Source of the DNA: Neoconidiobolus thromboides FSU 785 | Lineage: Eukaryota > Entomophthoromycota > Entomophthoromycetes > Entomophthorales > Neoconidiobolaceae | Reading direction: 5' to 3' | DNA length: 64,000 bases | Assembly: GCA_025603075.1 (NCBI GenBank) | Contig: MU626327.1 | Location: 1 to 64,000, forward strand | Shown here: piece by piece, positions 1 to 11,085 of the stretch | Layout of the letters: each line of letters begins with the position of its first letter | Position numbering within the stretch: position 1 is the first letter of the stretch | The notes under the pieces: generated by a model | Told to the model about the DNA's origin: nothing | Database searches by the model: none | Seen by the model: only the letters and a program-made list of their open reading frames with translations | Made by a program: the position numbers and the translations under genes

Positions 1-1095
1 GGCTTATTATCTTATATTAGTTTATCTCACTCTAACTATGACCTTACTAAACGATATTTTTTAGATGCAGTAAGGATGGCTCAATGTTTAGGTTACGATA
101 TAAATAATTCTTTATTTAATACAATAGATGTTACATTTACAAGATATAATAAACTATTTGAAGGCAATAACATATGGAAAACTCTTCATCTCACCTATAT
201 AGTTCTTTCGGCTAGTATTCCAGATATGCCTTTCATTAAATTTGAAGTCAAAGATCCCCTACCATTTACTATTGAGAATCAAAGTAAACGTGATAATGAA
301 ATAGATTATAAGACTGTAAGCGAGTTACCTTATGTATATATTCAAGATTATATTGATGTGAAAGTAAAGATAACAGCTCACATACAAAAAGTGAAAGAGA
401 CTTACAAATCAATTAAGGATTATTCAAAGCTACCGATCGATGCTTTAATTTTACCTCAAAATGAATTTACGAATTGTTTGGGTATGCTAAAGAATTTAAT
501 TCAAGATCAAAAGTTAATAAGAGATGAAAGTCATTATACTAGAAAAGAATTAAATGAAAGAACTAATAGCTATGAATTTAATTTCAAACGATATCTTAAA
601 GTATTGATACAACATGTTAGTATTATACTATATTATCCATGTATTATGATTTATCCACAACCTGTTCACTTTGAAAAGTCAAAATTAAAGCTACTATTTC
701 ATTATTCTAATCAAGTTATTACCTATTGTTTAAATATCGGCTTAAATAAAAAATTAAAATCAAAAAAGTTTACTAGAATACGACAATTTGGTCCCAAACT
801 TCCATTTCAATCCAATATTAGTATCCCTTTTTATTATCAAATGTGTTATCCTTTTTTTGCACTTACCAATTTATTACATCATACTTCCAATTTGTGCGAG
901 GAGGATAGGTTATTATTTAATGAATCAAAAATTAAATGTGTATTATTAGTTCAAGAGCTTTATAACGTATCGAAATCTAATGATAAACGACATGCTAAAG
1001 ATTCTAATAATGCTTTAAATCAAATTAAATACTGTATCCATCGATTCCAACTCCCTTCAGATTTAATAGAAAAGATATCTATCTATTTAAATTAA
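1..1095 (+). CDS. Fungal-specific transcription factor (MHR)-like protein, 5' end cut by window edge
   Basis: The reading frame is open from base 1 (the frame begins Gly-Leu-Leu-Ser-Tyr-Ile) to a stop at 1093-1095, so the ATG at 76 is an internal methionine and the true start lies left of the window. The visible 364 codons match the family seen intact at 3794-5541 and 22622-24373, including the conserved blocks YFLDAVRMAQC, IMIYPQPVHF and the C-terminal NALNQIKYCI. The AirmAq pattern is typical of the fungal-specific transcription factor domain (MHR), normally the C-terminal part of Zn-cluster regulators. Whether this copy has a DNA-binding part cannot be seen. It is probably functional, because no stop or frameshift interrupts it. 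A MITE copy begins 96 bp after its stop codon. Confidence 0.75.
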   Translation, partial: GLLSYISLSHSNYDLTKRYFLDAVRMAQCLGYDINNSLFNTIDVTFTRYNKLFEGNNIWKTLHLTYIVLSASIPDMPFIKFEVKDPLPFTIENQSKRDNEIDYKTVSELPYVYIQDYIDVKVKITAHIQKVKETYKSIKDYSKLPIDALILPQNEFTNCLGMLKNLIQDQKLIRDESHYTRKELNERTNSYEFNFKRYLKVLIQHVSIILYYPCIMIYPQPVHFEKSKLKLLFHYSNQVITYCLNIGLNKKLKSKKFTRIRQFGPKLPFQSNISIPFYYQMCYPFFALTNLLHHTSNLCEEDRLLFNESKIKCVLLVQELYNVSKSNDKRHAKDSNNALNQIKYCIHRFQLPSDLIEKISIYLN

Positions 1096-1191
1096 GTTTA
1101 CTAGTTTTATTATAATAAATTTGAATCTAACATTAGTTTTTATCTTTTTATTTGTTTATTATTGTTACTATTATCTATTAAAATGATATAT

Positions 1192-1288
1192 AGGGATGTA
1201 TTTTTATATTCAAATTTCAGTGATAGTTTTTCCATTTAAATAATGCTTAAAAGATAGAAAAAGTAATGAAGCCAAAAAAACACCCCTG
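1192..1288 (+). repeat. MITE copy (GGGGATGT family)
   Basis: One of about 30 copies of the dispersed ~100 bp element described at 18788. Plus orientation here means that the GGGGATGTATTTTT end comes first. This copy is diverged in its middle. It lies 96 bp after the stop of the MHR-like gene ending at 1095. Confidence 0.75.
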
Positions 1289-2035
1289 TATGTATTTATC
1301 CAAATTCATATTGGACTATATAAAATGATACTTATTTTACTACATTATATTTCATCAAATCAATTATTTCTGTAATGAGCTTTGAAGAAAAGAATGATTT
1401 TGTAGAGAGAGTAGTATTAGTGAAAAAAATATAATGAAGTAACAGATATCCGGCTTTTTTTGAATAGACAAAGTGTGGAACTTATACTATCAATATTAAT
1501 AACATCCATTTATAAGCAATTTGAACTTTAAAAAAATATAATAGATTAATATAAAAAATGAAACATGTCCAAATACATCAAGCAAACCTAAATGATTAGC
1601 TCATAAATTTAAATATTTACTATCCCTTACCTTATCTAATCCTCGAGGTTATTGTCAATATTTCAGATTTCCCAATGTTCCTCAAAATTTTTATTATTTT
1701 TACTGGTTTAATCAGTTCATAAAAGCTTTACAGTCTTCCGCTTTGGGCTTTTAAACATCCCCATATCAACCACTATTCCTTCCTTGTAAATCGATAGAAA
1801 GTACCATAGAAGCAGGGACCCTAAGTTACTTATCATTGATTTCATAACTCTTCAAAGGATAGTAAACAGTTGGACTTGCTACTTGATCTTACAGAAACGT
1901 TCTACCAATAGTTTAGTTATATCTTTAGTATTATATATATGCTTTATAGTTAACAAAGCATTCAAGGTTAATTTATTTGAGATAAAAATAAATAAAATAT
2001 TTTGTTATTTAATTTTATATAAACTTTATTTTTAT

Positions 2036-2140
2036 ATGGGAGTGTTTTTTTTGATTTCATTACCTTTTCCATTTTTTAAACACTATTTGAGCGAAAGGAT
2101 TGCTAGTAAAATTCTTAAATCAAAAAGACGTTCCCAAATA
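2036..2140 (-). repeat. MITE copy
   Basis: Near full-length copy in reverse orientation, starting with GGGAGTGTTTTTTTTGA and ending with TTCCCAAATA. It creates part of a spurious open frame on the plus strand. Confidence 0.8.
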
Positions 2141-2423
2141 CTGATGCCACTTCCGCTATTGGATCGATCAAATAAAGTACGAACTTAGTTTTTAATAACC
2201 TCTCCTTTGAATCTTAAAATACCACTTAATAAAATAAAATAATGCTAGATAGAAATATACCCAGTAAAAAGCTGCTATTAAGTATTAAAGATGGCATTAA
2301 AAAAGTATAAAGGATACAGTTAGTTCAGCTATCGTTAACATACAAAAAGAACTTAAAGTAAAGCTTTTAATTACATAAAAATATTAAAAAGAAAAGTGAT
2401 GATTAAGTATCTAATTTAATATA

Positions 2424-2522
2424 TTGGGATGCATTTTTTTGCTTAAGAATTATACTAACAATTTTTCCACTCAAGCAATGCCTAAAAGATGAAAAAAGTA
2501 ATGAAATCGAAAGAATACTTTC
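2424..2522 (+). repeat. MITE copy, degenerate
   Basis: The left end (TTGGGATGCATTTTTTTGC) and the central CACTCAA block are recognisable. The right terminal repeat is eroded. Confidence 0.65.
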
Positions 2523-3760
2523 ATCATAAATTAAACGAAACTTAAATTTAAAATTTAAAATGCTCAATATTTTTGAAAACATAAGTATAGAGCTCTTTTA
2601 TGCTTCCGAAATATAGTGATAAACTTATGAAAGGAAATTTCGAAACGCTATGTATTTAAATATTTATAACATATTACAACTAAAACACAAAATATATATT
2701 AGCATTAAAACATTGAATTCAGTAAACTTTCTTATAATAACATAATATATTTTTAATCAATTAACTAGATAGAAGGCATCCATCTCAAGGAAACTAACCT
2801 TGTAATAGAAACACTAACGTTGCTTCATGCGGGGAATTAATAGTATGTTATAAATATTAAATATACTTTTTTAGTCTAAATAAATGAGCGAAGAAAGAGA
2901 TATCATATCAAGCTTAAAGTTAATCTTAAAAAAACTGATCAATTATTTTGTTCTAATGTAGCTATATCATTTTCAAATATTTAAATTTATTAACATTTCA
3001 AAAGTATAAACTATTTTATAAAAAGTAAAATAAACTTTAGTATTATACTTCTAGAAACGTTAGAACATACTTTAATCTAATTGAGTCGGACTATCTTTTA
3101 AACAGGAGCATTGTACATAATGATTCTCTTCAATGACATTTAGAAAAGATTTGGGTTTTAATTCTCTCTGACATCTACTTGAAAATTTTTTTAACTTTTA
3201 CCGTATATATTTACAAAAGAAGCAAATTAACTAAAATGCAATAAAACTTAAACAAACAAAAATGATAAATAAAATAAAAGGTTTTTAGAAAATGTTAAAT
3301 TTAATATTTTTGTTTCCATTGCCTTAATACTTGAAAACAAGTTATAAAGGATCATTGTTAGTCTTAATCATAAAGCTTGGGCTCTAATGGACAAACATTC
3401 TATTAAAGTTAGAAAAGTTATCTGATAAACTAATTATTTGCAAAATATTATCATTTAAGCAGCAAAGAGCTCAATCAAGGCATAAAAGCCTTGATTAAGT
3501 CAGCAAGTTCTTTACTATATTAATATCAATCCCCTTCCTAAATTAGAATTTAACAAAAATGCCCTTTTTTAGCTCAGTGATTTATTTCGATTTGCATAAA
3601 AATAGAAAAATTGTTAACGAGTACTAAAACAAGTAAATGCGTTCTAGCATTTTTTTACTTTCTTATGCTTAATTACTGAAGTTTTATTATCATTAAAATG
3701 CATTTCTGTACCTTTTATTTTATATGTATAACTCAAAATAAGCTACAATAGAATAGCACT

Positions 3761-3767
3761 ATATAAA
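3761..3767 (+). promoter_or_regulatory. Candidate TATA box of the MHR-like gene at 3794
   Basis: ATATAAA lies 27 bp before the chosen ATG. The string TATAAAGCTAAA(A)GG also occurs about 30 bp before the ATG of the paralogue at 24373 (minus strand), so the motif is shared between two otherwise diverged upstream regions. Such a short leader is unusual, and the role as core promoter is inferred. Confidence 0.4.
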
Positions 3768-3793
3768 GCTAAAAGGAAAATAAGAAATCAATT

Positions 3794-5541
3794 ATGAAAT
3801 TAAACTCAAAAATGAGAATAAGGAGTAGAGTAGGTTTATTAAAATCGAAACTAGATGACATTGATTGTACGTTAAATAAGATATTTCAACAATTGGATAC
3901 TTATTCGAATTTAGAACTTAAACAAAAAATAAACGGTAATTAGTTTATTATCTTTATAGTGTTTGATTTAATCTAATTTAATTTTTAGACTATCTAAAAT
4001 GGCTTGAAAAAGAATTCACAATAATATATCGAGAGAAGAGATATAGTAATAAAGAAATTCAAAAAAAGATCACCCAACTTGAGATTATATTACAAAGAAA
4101 TCATAATCTTGATATTTTTTCAAAGATTTCAATGACTAAGATAGCATTGAGAAATAGCAATATAATAGGAGCATATCAACCTTATGGTCGATTTTTAGAA
4201 CAGGGTTCTGTTTTTTTCTTGAATGTTGTAGATCCATATAATTTATGGTTTAACGAACTCACTTTAAGGGAAATATTAATAAGAAAAGAGCCCAACATAT
4301 TATCTTATACTTTAATGGCACTACTTGCTCGCTTTACTCTTTCACATAAAGGTATAGCTTATAAAGAAATATATGGGAAATCTTTACAAGGAGTAAAAGC
4401 AACCTTACATCAGTGTTATTCAAATCCAAGCTACAATCATGTAGTAGCTTTAGGATTATTATGTTATATCAGTTTGTCACATTATAATTTTAATCTTGCT
4501 AAACAACATCTTTTGAATGCTATAAGAATGGCTCAATGCTTAAATTACGATATTGATAGTTTTTCATTTCATATGATAAATGTTAATTGTACAAGATATG
4601 ATGAGTTACTACGAGGTAGAAGGGTTTGGAAAATTTTATATCTTTTCTATTTAGTTCTTTCTTCTCGTATTCTAAATATGCCAGTCATTAAATTTGAAGT
4701 CAAAGATATCTTACAATTTTTTAGAAAAAATCAAAAAAAATATTATAACAGTAATAGAGAAATAAGCTACAAGGCCATCAGTGAAGTTTCATATTTATAT
4801 ATCAAAGACTTCATTGAAATATATATAAAAATATCAATTCACATGCAACAAATAAAAGAAACTTATAAATCAGTTAAAGATTTTTCAAAGATACCTACCA
4901 ATGCTTTGATTTTACCTCAAAAAGAATTTATAAATTGCTTTACTATAATGTATAACTTAATTCAGGATCAAAACTTAATAAAAGATGAATGTGAATATGA
5001 TAGGCAAGAATTAATTGAAAAAATCAATGATTATGAGTTTAATTCTAGAAGGTATCTTAAATTAATGATTCATTATACTAGTATAGTACTTTATTACCCA
5101 TCAGTTATGATTTATCCACAACCTGTTTTATTCGAAAGAAGAGAACTAAAATTACTGTTTCATCACGCTAATCAGGTAATTATTTATTGCTTAAACATTA
5201 GCTTAGATAATAAGATGAGTTATAAGGATTCCACTAAAAGGCATAAATTCCAAGCTAATATTCACATACCTTTTTACTACAAGCTTTGTTTTTGTTTTTT
5301 TATGCTTGCTAACCTATTACATCATGCTTCGAGTTTATGTAAAGAAGACATGTGGATGATTGATGAATCAAAAGTAAAATGTATATTATTAGTTAATGAA
5401 CTCATTAGTGTATCAAAATCTAGGGATAAAAGATATGTAAATGATGCTACTAATGCATTAAATCAAATTAGATGTTGTATTTATCGATTTCAGTTGCCCA
5501 AAGAGTTTATAGATGAGATAATAGTATGTCTTAATCAATAA
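3794..5541 (+). CDS. Fungal-specific transcription factor (MHR)-like protein without visible Zn cluster
   Basis: Two exons: 3794-3935 and 3989-5541, joined by a 53 bp GT...AG intron (3936-3988, phase 1), giving 564 residues. The longest single-exon frame starts only at 4132, but homology to the other copies supports the upstream exon. The N-terminus carries the family motif RIRSRVGLLKSKL followed by a short predicted coiled coil. Next comes the MHR-like region (GSVFFLNVVDPYNLWF, then ILSYTLMALLARFTL, the NPSYNHVVALGLL block and LNAIRMAQCLNYD). The C-terminal half has YPSVMIYPQPV and NALNQIRCCIYRF. In typical regulators of this class a Cys6 zinc cluster would precede the basic/coiled-coil part; none is present in the exon or in 300 bp upstream. 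Function is unknown; it may be a regulator lacking its own DNA-binding domain. It is followed by a MITE (93 bp) and then a decayed tandem copy. Confidence 0.8.
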
Positions 5542-5634
5542 TTTAAAGAAATTTAAATAAATCGAATTTTTTCTTAACTATATTTGTATTTTTATTATAT
5601 CCAAAATTTATTAGTATTTTTTTAAAAAGTAGAT

Positions 5635-5735
5635 ATGGAGATGTTTTTTGTGTTTAAGAGTTTTACTAACAATTTTTCCACTCAAATAGCGCTTAAAAAA
5701 TGAAAAAATAATGAAATTAAAAAAAACATCCCCAA
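5635..5735 (+). repeat. MITE copy at a pseudogene boundary
   Basis: Nearly complete copy (GGAGATGTTTTTTGTGTTTA ... AACATCCCCAAA). It starts 93 bp after the stop of the gene at 3794-5541. Its right end coincides with the point where homology of the following pseudogene begins, at the exon 1/intron junction. Confidence 0.8.
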
Positions 5736-5739
5736 ATGG

Positions 5740-7323
5740 TGATTATTTTATTACTAATGTTTAATTGATTTTAGAGTGTTTAAAAAGGTTTAGAAGAGTG
5801 TTTAAAATAATATATCGAGAGAAGAGATATAGTAACAATGAAATCCAAAAAAGGAGTTATCCAGTTTGAGATTGTATTGTAGAGGAATCATAATTTTGAT
5901 GTTATTTTATTACTTTGAATGACTAATATAATATTGAGAAATGGTAACATCATGACAATCGAGCACCCCTATGATCAATTTTCAGAATAAGGCTCTACAT
6001 TTCTTCTTGATTTTTGGTCTCTTTAACTTATGGTCAAATGAATCTGGATTAAGGGCAATTTTAATGAATAAAAAACCCAATATATTATCCTACACATTAA
6101 TTGTTCTTCTTTCTCGTTTCGCTCTCTACATGATAGTATATCTTATAAACAAATTTATCGAAACACTTTGCAGAATAAAAATAGTTTTACCCCAATATTA
6201 CTCCAATACGAGCTATAGCTATGTGATAGTTTTAGACTTATTACCTTACATTAGTTTATCTCATTTCAATTAAAATCTTGCTAAGTGTTATTTTTTAGAT
6301 GTTGTAAGAACGGATTAATACTTAGGATATGATATTAACGATACTTCTTTTGATAGGGTAGATATCACATATATTAGATGTGACAAATTACCTCGATGCA
6401 GAAAGATTTGGAAAATTCTTTACAATATACATTTCTCTCATCTTGTATTCCAGATATGCCTTTTGTTAAATTTGAAATCAAGGATCCTTTACGAATTTTA
6501 ATAGAAAGCAAAGCCAAAACAAACACAATATTAGTAAAAAAGCAATCTACAGACTAATAAGTAACTACCCACATTTAAATACTAAAGCTTTCACCAACAT
6601 AAATATAAAAATTGAAAGATACATGAAAAAAAGGAATAAGAACTTACGAAGCATATAGCGATTATTCTAAGATACAATTCAATGGTTTAATTTTATCTTA
6701 AAGCAAAATTGATAGCTGTTTAACTATTCAATAAATATAATCAAAGATCGAAAGTTGACGAGAGGTGAATGTGATTAGAGTAACAAAGAATTAAAAGAGA
6801 AAGTAAACGATCATGAATCCACTTTTAAAAGATACTTTAAAGTATCAATTCAACATTGTATTATAATACTATATTACCTATCGGTTATGATTTATTCATA
6901 GTTTGTTCAATTCTATTTTATTATGCTGACTAAGTTATCACTTACTGTTTGAATATTAACTTATATAATAAGTTAGATTGTAAGGTTTCTTCTAAATTGA
7001 AATATATTAATCCTAACTATAATTCTTAAATTAATATAAATTTAACTTTTTATTATCAAGTGTACTATTCCTTTTTTGTTCTTATTACTTTATTAAATCA
7101 AGCATCAGGTTTACAATTGGAAGATATACCGATGATTAATGAATTAAAAACAAACTATTTATTATTACTCAAAGATCTTGATAAGGTATTTAAATTTAAC
7201 AATAAAAGATGTGTTAACGATACTGTTAATGCTTTGAATCAGATTAAACCTTATATTCATCAATTTCACTTATCATCAGGTTTAATAGAAGAGATAACAA
7301 TATATTTCAATTATTTATATTGA
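5740..7323 (+). pseudogene. Decayed tandem copy of the MHR-like gene, exon 1 missing
   Basis: Homology to the neighbouring gene (3794-5541) begins with its intron (GGTGATTATTTT ... GATTTTAG) and continues through exon 2 to the stop at 7321-7323. Fragments of the frame are open at 5971-6273 (LILSYTLIVLLSRFAL-like blocks) and 7060-7323 (NALNQIKPYIHQFHL). Between them there are several stops and frameshifts; for example RMAQC has become a frame with TAA. Exon 1 with the start codon is absent and a MITE occupies that position. This is a dead segmental duplicate, and the match is clear enough that it is not an independent gene. Confidence 0.8.
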
Positions 7324-7412
7324 TATTATTAAATAGATTCAGGATAGGTATCATTAAACAGTTTCTATCTTCAAAAAAATAATTAAATTTATATTTCAAT
7401 ACTTTTTTTTGT

Positions 7413-8480
7413 GAATATATCAAGCTCAATCAGAGCAAGGTAGTAATTTATTTTGACAAGATTTCATATTAGAAAGAATTTAAAGTGCAACTAGATCTAT
7501 AAGTACCAGAGGAGGAAAAAAGGTAATATAGCCAATTTGAGGCAGTTCTGGAATTAAAGATAATAGTAAAAACATGTTTGGATTCCCGAAAGGCTAAGGG
7601 TTTCCATCAAAGGACTAAAGTAAATACAGGAGATGTGGAGTTTATTGTCATAAAGTTGCTATTATAGAAGATTCCATCAAGGATCCAGATTGAAGAGGCA
7701 GTTAATAAGGAAAAGAGGAATTTGAAGACTTTAGATAATAAACTATAAATAGAGCTAAAACGATCCTTAATTATCAGAGTCCAAGAGGGCTAATTTAAAA
7801 TATGGATCAGAAGTGAACTAATAAAATTTACTATATTTGCAATCTAAAAATATATGAGAGACAAAATCATATATATCTATGCTTGCAACCAAATAGATAA
7901 CAATTAATAACTAAAAGTTCAGAGTGACAAGCTTGAGCCATTGTAGTGTACCCATTAAGGGAAGAATATCAAAAAGCAGAAATCAATTTAGGTGCAATCC
8001 ACGTTTCTGTTAATAATCTAATTCTTACTCCAGACAATTAAGTAGAATAGTTAAATAAAAAATAATTAGCTTTAGTAAAAAATATAATATTTTCAATTTT
8101 TGATTCGACATCTCTATTGATAACTTTTGTCTATAATTTGGATTTTAATACATAGATGTATGTTCAATTGCATAATATATATCAGATAGTAGAGAACAAT
8201 ATCTACCGAGAAAAAAAGCATCGAATAAACAAAATTCCATAAGTTCATTAATGAGAAAAGAAACTGAATTGTTAATCTGTATAGAAATTACCAGTCAATA
8301 CCGATTTCTACATTCTAAGTATGAGGCCTTTATTTACAAAAAATATGAGTAAAGGCCCTATGTCATTGAAGATTTTAGGTGTAACAAAAGAGGGGTATGC
8401 AGCTTCATGTTATATTACAAAGTTTTTTGATATCAATCTTCCCATTTTATTACTATTATCATTATTTCAAATAAAGAGAT
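7413..8480 (+). pseudogene. Unidentified decayed reading frame rich in TAA/TAG stops
   Basis: From 7413 to about 8045 one frame reads like protein (for example KVNTGDVEFIVIKLLL, EEAVNKEKRNLKTLDNK) but is interrupted by 14 in-frame stops, all TAA or TAG. A second frame continues from about 8066 to 8480 with four more TAA, two TAG and one TGA, ending with LSMRPLFTKNMSKGPMSLK and LGVTKEGYAASC. Apart from the shift near 8050 no frameshift is needed. Base composition is slightly richer in G than the flanks. I do not recognise the family. It could be an old gene damaged by C-to-T change at glutamine codons, foreign DNA read with another code, or partly chance. It lies between an MHR pseudogene and an intact MHR gene. 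Confidence 0.4.
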
Positions 8481-8759
8481 AAATGAATAAATATTGAATT
8501 TCCTTTTAGAATTGAAATTAGTTTCTTTTGATAATCAATTTAGCTTTATTTTATAACTTATAACTCTAAAGGAATCAATACAACAAACTAATTTCAAAAT
8601 AGAGTAAAATCGATTATCAAAAAAAATCATAAATTTATCACAATTACAATCTCAATTTTGAATATTAAATACCCCGTCTCTATCAAAAAGAATTGTCTAA
8701 TTTAATACCCTTTTCGGCTTTATTCACTCTAATTTTTTAACTTCTTTTTTCTCTTTTAA

Positions 8760-10498
8760 ATGATAAAACTTCAATTTAAACCAAACCCTTATAACAAAGA
8801 TGAACTAATTAAAGAATTAATACCATATCAAAAAAAGCGAGTTCGAAGTCGAGTAGATATATTAAATAAAAAGATAATGGAATTAGAAGCTATGATTGAA
8901 AATAATTTTAAAGATTTGAAAAGAATGAGTTGTAATAAAGTATTGATCGGTAAGTTTAATATAATTAAATAAATAGGATGTATTAAAATGAATTTCATCT
9001 TCTATTAATAATAGATTATATCTCCTGGCTAAAACTAGAATTATCTAACCTTCATTCACTTAAAGATAATAAACTCCAATTACTAACTCAAAAATCTCAA
9101 TTTTATACAGATCTTTTTTCCGCTTATTTAACTAACTCAAATAGCCCTAGTTTAACTTATTATGAAAACACCTGTTCTAGTAATTACGGTAAATTTCTCC
9201 AAAACGGTAATCAATTCTTCTTTACACACATTGATCCTTATGAATTATGGTTTCAACCTAATGATAATCCTTTGTTTGTTACTACTCAACAGTCCAATCT
9301 CTTATCCTATGTTTATTTAGCTGTAATAGCCCGCTTTACTCTTACTCATGGTACTAGTGCTCATACTCAAATCTATGGTCAAAGTTTAAAACAAATAAGA
9401 ATATTGTTATCTAAAGCTTATGATACTCCAAGTTATGACACAATAGTTAGTTTAAATTTATTATCTTTTTTAAGTTTAAGTCATTATAATTTCATTTTGG
9501 CAAAAAGATATTTATTATCGAGTATTCGAATGGCACAATGTTTAAGATTTGATATGAATGAACAAGAGTTTGGGGAATTGAGTGAATCGGAGATTCATTA
9601 TAAAGAAATCAAAAGAGGTAGAAGATTATGGGTTACTTTACACTTAAGCTATTTAATTATATCTTCAGCTATTAAAGAAATACCAACTATTAAATTTAAT
9701 ACTATTGATCCATATCAATTTTTTAAAATAAATCAAAAAACTCAAAAGGATGATGAAAAGGGTGAATTATGTATTAAAGAACTAAATGAAGTTCATATTA
9801 AATTACAAGCCAAGATTGAAAAAGTAAAACAAAACAGTGGGTTTAATGAGAGTGATAAAATTAACAACCAAGAATTAAGATTGAGTAATAAAGAATCAAA
9901 ATATTGTTTAGTAAAATTAAGCAGATTGAAAAAAAAGTACGAAATTCAAGGGAATAACAAAGAAGAAGAGAATATTGAATTTAATATTTATATGAATATA
10001 TCAATTGAATTAACTACTATTACATTGTACTATCCAAGCTTATTAATTATCCCACAACCTGCTTTGTTTTCAATAAAAGAATTTGAATTATTATATGAAT
10101 TATCAAATCAAGCAGTTTATTATTTTTTAAATCGAAAACAATATAACAAAACTAAACAACAGTTTGTAACTCAAAGCAATACAAAAGAAAGTAATAAGCA
10201 ATTAAATTTAAAACATCAAATTCATTTTCAATTACCTTATTATCATCAATTAATTTATTGTTTTTTTGTATTTATTAATATTCTTCATTTTGATGAATTG
10301 AACATTGATATTAATATCAATAAATTAATTGTTCAACATAGTAAATTACAAGCAATAGTAATATACAATGAATTAATTAAGATTACAAAAAATGAAAGTA
10401 AAAATGAAAAAATAGATGCTGAGAAAGGATTAGAAAGGATTAAAAAATACTTAGATTTATTTTGTTTAGATAACAAATTTAAGCAGAAGTTTTATTAA
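8760..10498 (+). CDS. Fungal-specific transcription factor (MHR)-like protein without visible Zn cluster
   Basis: Two exons, 8760-8949 and 9015-10498, with a 65 bp intron (8950-9014, GTAAGT...TAG, phase 1), total 557 residues. The intron sits at the same place as in the copies at 3794 and 24373. Exon 1 gives KKRVRSRVDILNKKIMELEA, the conserved basic/coiled-coil start of this family. Exon 2 begins DYISWLKLE, matching DYLKWLEKE in the 3794 gene. It continues with HIDPYELWF, LLSYVYLAVIARFTL, the SYDTIVSLNLLSFL block, LLSSIRMAQCLRFD and YPSLLIIPQPALF. It is the most diverged of the plus-strand members here and has a Gln/Lys-rich middle. No cysteine cluster is seen at the N-terminus or just upstream. 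It probably has a regulatory or protein-binding role, which is inferred from the domain only. Confidence 0.8.
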
Positions 10499-10585
10499 AT
10501 GTATTGAGAAGAGAATAAATAATTTATTTTTGTACTTTATTATTTTATTATTTTGTTATTTTTGTTATTTTTTATTAGTAAATTA

Positions 10586-10755
10586 TTATTATTATTTTTA
10601 TTTTATTTTTGTTTTTTTATTTTTTTATTTTTTTATTTTCTTATTTTTTTATTTTTTTATTTATTTTTTTATTTTTTTATTTTTTTATTTATTTTTTTAT
10701 TTTTTTATTTATTTTTTTATTTTTTTATTTATTTTTTTATTTTTTTATTTATTTC
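10586..10755. repeat. T-rich microsatellite, (T6-7 A / TTTATTTT)n
   Basis: About 170 bp of nearly pure TTTTTTTA and TTTATTTTTT units lie 90 bp beyond the stop of the preceding gene. It produces two long spurious Phe/Tyr/Leu-rich frames. It may also contribute to transcript 3' end formation, but that is only a guess. Confidence 0.9.
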
Positions 10756-11085
10756 CTGAGAATAAAAGAATAAATCCGTAACTATTAATTTTTTACAGGG
10801 ATAAAAATTGTAATCAGCATAAAAATTCTAACAAGCATTGATGATGAGTCATCAACGTTAATTTGAAATAATCAACCATTAAAGATAAGAGATTAATTTA
10901 TTTAATAATTTGAATATGAATAAGTCCAACTCATAATTAATAAACTAGAATAATCATTAACATCATTAAAACATCACCCTTTTTATTTTATTGCATAATT
11001 AAAATATTCAATATAAATAGTCATTCTAATTGATTTTTATAAATTATCATTTTAAACTTAATTAAAATAACTAAATCTTCAAACT

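Larger units (their letters stand above)
1096..3793. other. Gene-free AT-rich stretch
   Basis: I see no supportable gene here. The stretch holds three copies of the MITE (1192, 2036 and 2424) and a small perfect hairpin at 3474-3497 (9-base arms AATCAAGGC/GCCTTGATT). An open frame at 1883-2188 is largely the translated MITE and is not called. Confidence 0.6.

Noticed and set aside
1883-2188. 101-codon open frame on the plus strand
   Set aside because: Its central third is the translated reverse MITE at 2036-2140, and the rest shows no protein-like features.
10530-10781. Two overlapping Phe/Tyr/Leu-rich frames resembling membrane proteins
   Set aside because: They are translations of the T-rich microsatellite at 10586-10755.
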